From: Mactra quadrangularis
Lineage: Eukaryota; Mollusca; Bivalvia; Venerida; Mactridae
Direction: 5' to 3'
NCBI GenBank assembly: GCA_025267735.1
Contig: CM046311.1
Span: 22,714,020-22,778,019 of the forward strand
DNA length: 64,000 nucleotides
The notes beneath the pieces are model-generated. The model was not told where the DNA came from. It was given only the letters and a program-made list of their open reading frames with translations, and searched no databases. The translations under genes and the position numbers were made by a program. How positions within the stretch are numbered: the first letter of the stretch is position 1; every line of letters begins with the position of its first letter. This document shows, in pieces, positions 58,801 through 64,000 of the stretch.

Positions 58801-61800
58801 TTTGTTTTTTCAGCGCAGCTTTCTAGGCCAACTTTTTAACCTACATTTTAACAAAAACAATTTGCTCTACCATAGCTGTTTGTCCAATGAAAATCCTTCA
58901 CGGTATTAAGAAATGGATAAAACACATGCCACCATTGGCTATTTGTGATAAATAGGTGCGTAGCATTCACAGTAGTCGCTGATTTTTTACTCTGTGTATA
59001 ATGAGAGACTAACTCTGCTAATAGATCACCCATTCGTCGTGGTACGCCCTTTGCGGTATAACTAAACTGCGAATATGACTCGGCGCACGATCGAAATGGG
59101 TTTTCATTTTGTCATAATTATGTAAATGACCAACTTTTATACTTCAAACCGTTGAAAAGCTATTGACTTTCAGGTATAACAAATCTGTGAAAATAATGTT
59201 ATATTAAAAGTAATATATAATATAGTTTTATTGTATGACAATATTGTGATATTTTAGGTGATATTTAATTCAATTTGACATTTTACAATATAATATTATA
59301 AGTGTTTGACATTTGTCCCTCTATGTCCTGCCACCAATACAAAGGACAACAATGGAAATCAAAACTACATCGTTTTTGTAATATCCTTGGAAACGGGTGG
59401 CATGTCATGGAAATATATTTCTATACCTTTTTCTAATGCCCTGTGTTATTTATTGTCTAATTAACTAAATGTAATTTGTACTCATGATTCCGTCAGAATT
59501 TTTAATTGAACCATTAAGTGTTGCCTAATAATGAAATAAATATATGTAGCTATATTGATACCGTTAATCGTAACCTCAAACAGACACAATTTCGTATTTG
59601 ATCAGCCGACATACACGTTATGATTTTGTTGCAGATGATCAGAGTAACTCTGCAATAGTGACAATTGATCTAGTTTAAACAACCATTACAATTAGTAATT
59701 ATATCAAAATTCAACATACCTTTTATTTCACAATTTTTACCATAACTACCCACTGGACATACACATTTACCTGAGTTATCACATCTACCTTCATTTTCTA
59801 CACAAGCATCTGGACACTTAACTACAAGTAAATGCTACAAGTATACACTACATTTTTGGTAGTTGCGTATTCCGTTCTTATTTGTAAAAATGTATGTTAT
59901 TCAATGAATATAAACAGCAGAAATATCAATTTCAGTAAGAATACAAATAGTAGCAGCAAGATCAATCTTCCTGCTATTCAAGAAAAACTGGGAATTAAAA
60001 GTTACTCAAACATCATGCAAGGACTGCTTTGCTGTTAAGCATGTTGCCTAAGGTGAAATAAGAAAAGCAAAATTGGCTTATCATATAATAAAACCGATGA
60101 CATAATGTGTACAGAATATTATCATGATATGCCATTCTTTGTAAAGGGTGTCATTAATGTCCTGTTTGTCATGAATACAGAGAATGTTTGCACTAGGATA
60201 AACCTACATTGCCGGCGCATCCGGCTTAAAAATGACGAACCTATTAAATATCTTTCGAAAACCCAGACCATGCAGTGAAAGATACGATAATTGGGATGCA
60301 TCAGAAAATGTATGGAGCAAAAAATGATTTGGCGTCATCTAAGAGATGGTTATGGATGGAGAGACTTAGTACCATCAAAACTTATTTTTGTAATGCAAAA
60401 CCTAGTTTCCATAGCATTGTTCCAGATAACAATTTGGTTCAAAATGCGTAACAACGCTAAATGACGACAATGACGTCGTAAATATATATCCACCCCATAT
60501 CCATATCATGTCATATATTAAAACAATATAGAAATAACAAGTAAAATGGAATAATGTTATGAAAACATCACTTGATATAGCCATCGGTTGTTATATATAA
60601 AATTAGAGTTACTCATTTTATATGTAGTAAATACGTTAGTACTATTCATACAAGCAAGAAAATTAGTGAAATCTTGTAAGTGTTTGTCGTATATCAACCA
60701 GTGAATACACAACTAATATTCAAATAAAACATTTAACTTATGTACAAATTTTACCTTGTTCACATCTATTCCCAGTATATGATTCACCACAAACACATTT
60801 GTTATCTACGTGACATTTGCCGTCATTTTCACAAGGAGGATCACATTCAGCTTTAACAAAACAGAGAGTACAGTACTAGTGGTAAGTTTGTTTGTTTGTT
60901 TGGTTGGTTGGTTTTACGCCGTAGCAACAAATTTAACGGCGGTTAGTCAACCTAATATTTCCTCTTGGAATGACTATATCACTGGATTTGACTGTTAACC
61001 AACTACTAAGTGCATACTTTCGTCAGTGACAGACAGTGACTGTCCTACGTAATCGAAATTCATTGGTAGCAGGGAGAATAGCCGTAGAAATATTTTTATA
61101 TCCAAGCTCCACGAAAGTATGCCCCGCCCGGGAATCGAACTCACTCCCCCTCGATCAGTAGACTGAGTGCTACCAACTGAGCTAGTCGGTCGTGTTAAGT
61201 TTGGTCTATAATAGCAATTAAGCACCTAGATGACAACTGCAATTTATAAAACATTAAACACGGTGCTTATATAAGATGGGAGTATTTATTTCAAGTATTT
61301 GATCTCTTACCCATAAGGTATTAAAATAGCACGTAAGCGAGACAACAAAGGTTCGTGAAAAGCCGAAATACAAGCTCTGAAGGCAAATACAACTATTATG
61401 TTTACTTGGTAGATAAACGTGTAAGACAATGCAGACTAAGAAAGGGTAATGGTTTTACTTATCACAATATACATTGTTGTCCATTCTCATACACTGCCCT
61501 CCAAAAGTACCTTCACACATTCCCAATTTACATTGAACTAAATTGGAATTCAAAATGTTGTATAAGCAATCAATTGCTAAATGACTTAAATTTTACTATT
61601 TGAAACCAGTACATTTTTCCCTATGATTATGACATTACAAAAATATCTCAAACTTTAAATTGACTGATTGGGATACAATGGCCATAGTTTCGATGGCTGT
61701 TACTTAACTTTGGCTGCAACTTAAATAATAAAATTTACCGATAGAAAACAATTTTCATTACATGAATAATGAACTAAATAAATAATGATATAATAATTCT

Positions 61801-63347
61801 GCAAATTCGAACATAGAAATTGTAGCAATTCAATTAGTTGTACTGTAAAGAAACTTTTGGAGGGCAGTGTATAATGTTTCAGTCATTAGAAATGTTAGAA
61901 TCATTAATTCTGACTAACTAAGTATTTCACTAAACACATCTAACCTACCTTCTTTACATTCAGGAAATGTTCCATTGGTCACAAATGACCAACTGTTTTT
62001 ATCAAACGCAATCCATTTACCCTCTCGACATTTAAATGATCTATTAAATGGCTCATAGATCATGTTTGCAACTTTAGAACAACTAAATATAACATCATCC
62101 CCAGCTTTTATTACATTATCACCGCCAATATACCTTTGGTTACCGTCTTTATTTTGAGTTAATGTTAAACGACTGTCAAATTGAGATGGAATCGTACAAT
62201 CATCTGAAAATTGAATTGACAATTTTATTTTATTTATATCAGGTCTTTGATTAAAAAAATGACGTGCGTATGTGTTGCTTTTTCATGAAAATATTACATA
62301 AAAACCATTGATAATGAGATGTATCAGGATTTTAATTATCAACTGCACCGTATATTCTTCCTTCCTCTTTTCCATATACTTAAATGTATTATATGCTTTG
62401 CTAATGATTAAAATATGTTTAAGTGCTGTAAACATGTTTTATAGACAAGTCAAAACAAAACTTATCACATTTTAGAAAATCAAGGCCATCGGTCTAAAAT
62501 ACAGCGATATAATACACAAAATGTTATGTTTATTTTGATTTTTAGCATTAAAAGGAGACAACATTTAGAAATTCTTTACTAATTATTATACATTTGTACG
62601 TATCAAAGAAATTATGACCACCGGTCCGAAATACAACAATACATTATACAAAAGTGTGTTTTTATAATGATTTATTAGTTATATGGTAGGACAATATATC
62701 GAATTACTATATATAAATATAAATTCTGTTAATTGATACCTATAAGATATATCCAACATTCCTTCATAAAAACATTGGAAGCTAGTTATGATGAAGTTCA
62801 ATGTGTTTTTACTGAAACAACGAAGCAATTCATTCAATACTCCTCATGATTGATTAAAACGCAGATGATTTGCAATCTGAAGTTTACTACTAGATGGATA
62901 ATCCGAATAGATTAACAAACGGACTAACGCCAACAGACGGGTTGTGTTGACAGATAGCTGGAGGGCTAATGCAGGGGTAGAAAGTTAGCCTATATTTCAG
63001 CATTCTTGCTCAATACTGGAATATATTGCCCACATTTTGGCTATATATTTGTTATTATTTTAAGAAGCATATGCAATAAATATATAGATATTACATTTGT
63101 AAACATACACATCACAAAGACAACTACAAAGAACAAATGTATTGTATTACTGAATACTTACCTTCTAAACAGACAGGTATTTTTCCACCTGCACATGTAA
63201 TTTTTTGATTATCACAAGTACACGGTACCTCTGGACGTACATTAAGATGAAATCCGTGGTTACATTCGATAGTATATTTGTCTAGTTGAGCCTCACTTAA
63301 TATTTTACCATGTTCGACTATAAAGTCACTACAAGGTTCATATGGTA
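52522..63347 (-). CDS. Modular secreted protein gene: sushi, EGF, unassigned beta-rich domain, PAN (5' end outside the window)
   Basis: Eight minus-strand exons: 63347-63162, 62203-61949, 60850-60755, 59821-59720, 58131-57961, 56527-56346, 54370-54199 and 52802-52522. All have GT/AG sites. Phases are 1 at every junction except the one inside the beta-rich domain (phase 0), and the frame is open throughout to the TGA at 52524-52522, giving about 480 residues. Order: sushi-like, sushi-like, EGF, EGF, sushi, beta-rich domain, PAN/apple. The first exon enters in phase 1, so more exons lie beyond 63347. No transmembrane segment is seen, so the product is probably secreted or cell-surface bound. 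The domains fit adhesion or recognition. A complement-like or lectin-like role is possible but not shown. A Tc1 element and two SINEs sit in its introns, and the exons are intact. Confidence 0.8.
53776..54054 (-). repeat. tRNA-derived SINE, family C, near full length
   Basis: In reverse complement: gctattggtagcacacctgg (A-box-like), tttgaatcccacccgggg (B-box-like), gagtttccggtcttgtgga, gtactggtaatagacaacgg, tccaggaaagctaggt, and the tail gtgttgctacggcgttaacc. It lies in the last intron of the sushi/PAN gene, on the same strand. Confidence 0.8.
54199..54370 (-). CDS. Beta-rich domain of unknown family, second exon
   Basis: Continues in frame: IDHVVISKKTKVAGDDNM, IDHVSIFVPAYDDYYVFKDQ, HPGNKWLTSDTPRTFTIS. 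VSIFVPAYDDYYVF followed by KW is the kind of strand pair that closes a beta sandwich. The phase-0 acceptor (tttttctag) matches the previous exon and the phase-1 donor (gtatg) matches the PAN exon. Confidence 0.68.
54793..56004. mobile_element. Tc1/mariner-type element with deleted catalytic core
   Basis: About 27-bp terminal inverted repeats: atatactgaaaggataaaga aacgcag at the left end (from 54793) and ctgcgtttctttatcctttc agtatat at the right (to about 56004), next to TA-rich flanks. It lies in the intron between the two beta-rich-domain exons of the sushi/PAN gene. At about 1.2 kb it is shorter than intact elements of the family (about 1.6 kb) because the middle of the transposase is gone. 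Confidence 0.88.
55082..55795 (+). pseudogene. Tc1-like transposase, truncated internally
   Basis: Begins MARPTEVLRGQAIQMLMQGQ, a helix-turn-helix start (VARQFGVNVSTIERLVRS), then PRSGRPRVTSRRQDHY, RLTAVESALNVRG and RARRPYVDPQLTPTLRQRR, to RRFPLRQ. At about 55520-55550 it jumps to PLDWPPYSPD, the conserved block near the end of the catalytic domain, so both catalytic Asp regions are lost. A stop replaces a residue at about 55156, with more stops and shifts at 55240 and after 55588, although the C-terminal phrases (RALIKK, DNIPI, ANGGHTQY-like) are still readable. Confidence 0.88.
56213..56264 (-). repeat. SINE/LINE 3' tail fragment
   Basis: The plus strand reads ttgtttgtttggattttacg gcgcaccaacacag aaaggtcatatcgcgc, the reverse complement of the LINE tail at 39640-39690. 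Confidence 0.8.
56346..56527 (-). CDS. Beta-rich domain of unknown family, first exon
   Basis: Encodes about 60 residues without Cys: FKYVISFQLSKRRYSSTKDY, VYIEIVGTNGKR, IYTWGEGGLSEINY. The alternating hydrophobic pattern and the VYIEIVGTNG segment recall PLAT/LH2-type beta sandwiches, but I cannot assign it. It ends in phase 0 (donor gtaagt), the only non-phase-1 junction of the gene, as expected for a boundary inside a domain. Confidence 0.68.
57137..57309. mobile_element. 173-bp foldback MITE
   Basis: The left end taagaaatagaacacaccac is inverted at the right end (gtggtgggtactgtttctta) with three mismatches. The inner arms also pair (tgttctaatagtgacc with ggtcacttttagaccagcag). It lies in an intron of the sushi/PAN gene and has no coding capacity. 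Confidence 0.8.
57662..57720. repeat. 26-bp tandem duplication
   Basis: Two adjacent copies of cttgtcaggtaatattcgag followed by ta(t/a). Confidence 0.9.
57961..58131 (-). CDS. Sushi domain exon
   Basis: Encodes GCDLPAGTAPYKSN, then KMECPQQYEPSN, VMTCTEDGSW and ITC: four Cys with the conserved Trp between Cys3 and Cys4, a standard sushi module. The donor gtaatt leaves a C in phase 1 that pairs with GG of the next exon to give Arg. Confidence 0.85.
58140..59715. other. Intron of the sushi/PAN gene
   Basis: About 1.6 kb of AT-rich DNA between the sushi and second EGF exons. A plus-strand frame at 58634-58909 contains LWNNPTSISDIDNV-like words after a shift (aaactatggaataatccaac, about 58639), possibly the C-terminal end of a LINE ORF. 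Confidence 0.35.
59720..59821 (-). CDS. EGF-like domain 2 exon
   Basis: A 102-nt phase-1 exon reading VKCPDACVENEGRCDNSGKC, VCPVGSYGKNCEIKG. Cys spacing is 3, 6, 5, 1, 8. The GxYGxxC end is typical of MEGF/tenascin-type EGF repeats. Confidence 0.88.
60755..60850 (-). CDS. EGF-like domain 1 exon
   Basis: A 96-nt symmetrical phase-1 exon reading AECDPPCENDGKCHVDNKC, VCGESYTGNRCEQ. Cys spacing is 3, 5, 5, 1, 8, canonical for EGF modules. The calcium-binding D/N-x-D/N-E start is not present. It is too short to show as a long open frame. Confidence 0.88.
60886..61194 (-). repeat. tRNA-derived SINE, family A, full length
   Basis: In reverse complement: cgactagctcagttggtagc (A box), gagttcgattcccgggcggg (B box), then catactttcgtggagcttgg, and the body ending in gttgctacggcgtaaaacca followed by (acc/aac)n. 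It closely matches 51437-51739. It sits in the intron between the long sushi-like exon and EGF 1. Confidence 0.9.
61200..61945. other. Intron of the sushi/PAN gene with a split inverted phrase
   Basis: The phrase cactgccctccaaaagtacc (about 61492) is inverted at about 61855 (ggagggcagtgtataatg). The intervening 370 bp may therefore be a foldback element with short termini. No coding signal. Confidence 0.45.
61949..62203 (-). CDS. Long sushi-like exon
   Basis: Encodes about 85 residues with four Cys: DDCTIPSQFDS, VIFSCSKVANM, FKCREGKWIAF and GTFPEC. Insertions before Cys2 and before Cys4 make it longer than the usual 60 residues. Trp in GKW is conserved. Confidence 0.72.
62225..63155. other. 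Intron of the sushi/PAN gene
   Basis: AT-rich, no feature recognised. Two related phrases, aaaatcaaggccatcggtct and agaaattatgaccaccggtc (62475 and 62607), suggest a decayed duplication of about 130 bp. Confidence 0.4.
63162..63347 (-). CDS. Sushi-like exon with extra cysteines
   Basis: Encodes about 62 residues: VPYEPCSDFIVEHG, then KYTIECNHGFHLN and PCTCDNQKITCAGGKIPVC. The six Cys and the GF aromatic position resemble a sushi fold with an added Cys pair. The usual Trp before the last Cys is absent (GGKIPVC), so it is an atypical member. Confidence 0.7.
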
Positions 63348-63487
63348 CTGAAATATGCATAATACTATATTAGCTTTAATCAAGTGCAGAAAAATGTAGG
63401 GTTCTAAAACAAAAACAGTACACGGATTCAAAATGAATATTGTGTTCAAGTAAGGATAAGTGAAGCAGAAAGTAACAAGTTATGTAG

Positions 63488-63694
63488 ATTTAAGTTCAGA
63501 TTTCGAATCCGGAGATCGCGGGTTCGAATCCCGGTCGCGGCAGGTCATACCCTATACATGAGTTGTCGGCCTCGTGGTAGGGTGAATTAGTACTGGTGAT
63601 AGAAAAAGTGTCCAGGAAACCTATAGTAGGAAGAGCAAGCCGTCGTGTATATAACCTATATATGTTTTAATGCGACGTTAAAAAAATTAAATTG
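63488..63694 (+). repeat. tRNA-derived SINE, family B, 5'-truncated
   Basis: Starts inside the tRNA-like head (atccggagatcgcgggttcg aatcccgg, with a B box), continues gagttgtcggcctcgtggta, tagtactggtgataga, aggaaacctatagtaggaag and ccgtcgtgtatataacc, and ends at gcgacgttaaaa. It matches the minus-strand copy at 25770-25993. Confidence 0.85.
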
Positions 63695-63699
63695 TTTGA

Positions 63700-64000
63700 T
63701 TTCTTTTGTTCTCTTCTTTTGCAACTTATTACTGGACCTCCAATGATAACCAATTACTTTTGTGTAAAGTTTGGAGTACATCCCTTCAATGATTTCAAAG
63801 AAAAAATGTAGCAAGAAAAAATACAAATGTGAATGATATTAACATGCTACATATACATTTAATGAAGAAGTGCTACGCCGACTCTGACAAATAGCCGAGT
63901 ATGAGCTGTTATCCGAATAGTCGAGATAAAAACCGTGAGGTTTTGAATACCAAATAAGTATAATGTATTATTAAATAACAAACTGAAATTCACGCAACAC
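63700..64000. other. Window end, AT-rich
   Basis: No exon of the upstream part of the sushi/PAN gene could be identified here. Confidence 0.3.

Overview
The window is animal nuclear DNA, most likely from a bivalve or another mollusc. It is AT-rich. Coding sequence sits in short exons with GT/AG junctions and kilobase introns, and there are no operons or ribosome-binding sites. The mobile elements also fit a mollusc: tRNA-headed SINEs, CR1/Jockey-like and L1/Tx1-like LINEs, Tc1, hAT and TTAA-targeting DNA elements, and an intron-bearing Mutator-like transposase gene. The species cannot be named from sequence alone. Family calls are by eye from motifs, with no database search.

Host genes. The minus strand carries the 3' part of a modular secreted-protein gene (63347 to 52522, eight exons, about 480 residues in the window). 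Its order is sushi-like, sushi-like, EGF, EGF, sushi, an unassigned beta-rich domain in two exons, and a PAN/apple-like domain with a stop codon. All junctions agree in phase, and all but one are phase 1. Further along the same strand a second gene starts with a signal-peptide exon (28157) and continues with two sushi domains (16995-16798, and 11955-11845 plus 10978-10892), again all in phase 1. Between them lies a lone minus-strand exon (41227 to about 41069) resembling the His-containing exon of a trypsin-like protease, with Tyr in place of the catalytic His. Two plus-strand candidate signal-peptide exons (1968-2010 and 31606-31711) have no downstream exons that I can identify.

Mobile elements. 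From left to right: a 45-bp minisatellite (500-1262); a six-exon Mutator-like transposase pseudogene (3154-7739); a region bounded by terminal inverted repeats (8289-10136) holding a decayed PHD finger and a MITE; a CR1/Rex-like LINE remnant (15485-16320); L1/Tx1-like LINEs (19738-21059 and 32480-34939, the second next to a PHD-endonuclease LINE fragment); an 834-bp hAT-like element with an 8-bp target duplication; a LINE 3' end sharing its tail with the local SINEs; a CR1/Jockey-like LINE (46963 to 42719) split by a 1.87-kb TTAA-flanked insertion; and a Tc1 element with a deleted catalytic core (54793-56004) inside an intron of the sushi/PAN gene. Several tandem arrays and foldback repeats lie between these.

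Taken together, this is a minus-strand neighbourhood of extracellular adhesion or recognition-type genes whose long introns hold many mobile elements of differing age. I found no prokaryotic features, CRISPR array or rRNA. The only tRNA-like sequences are SINE heads.
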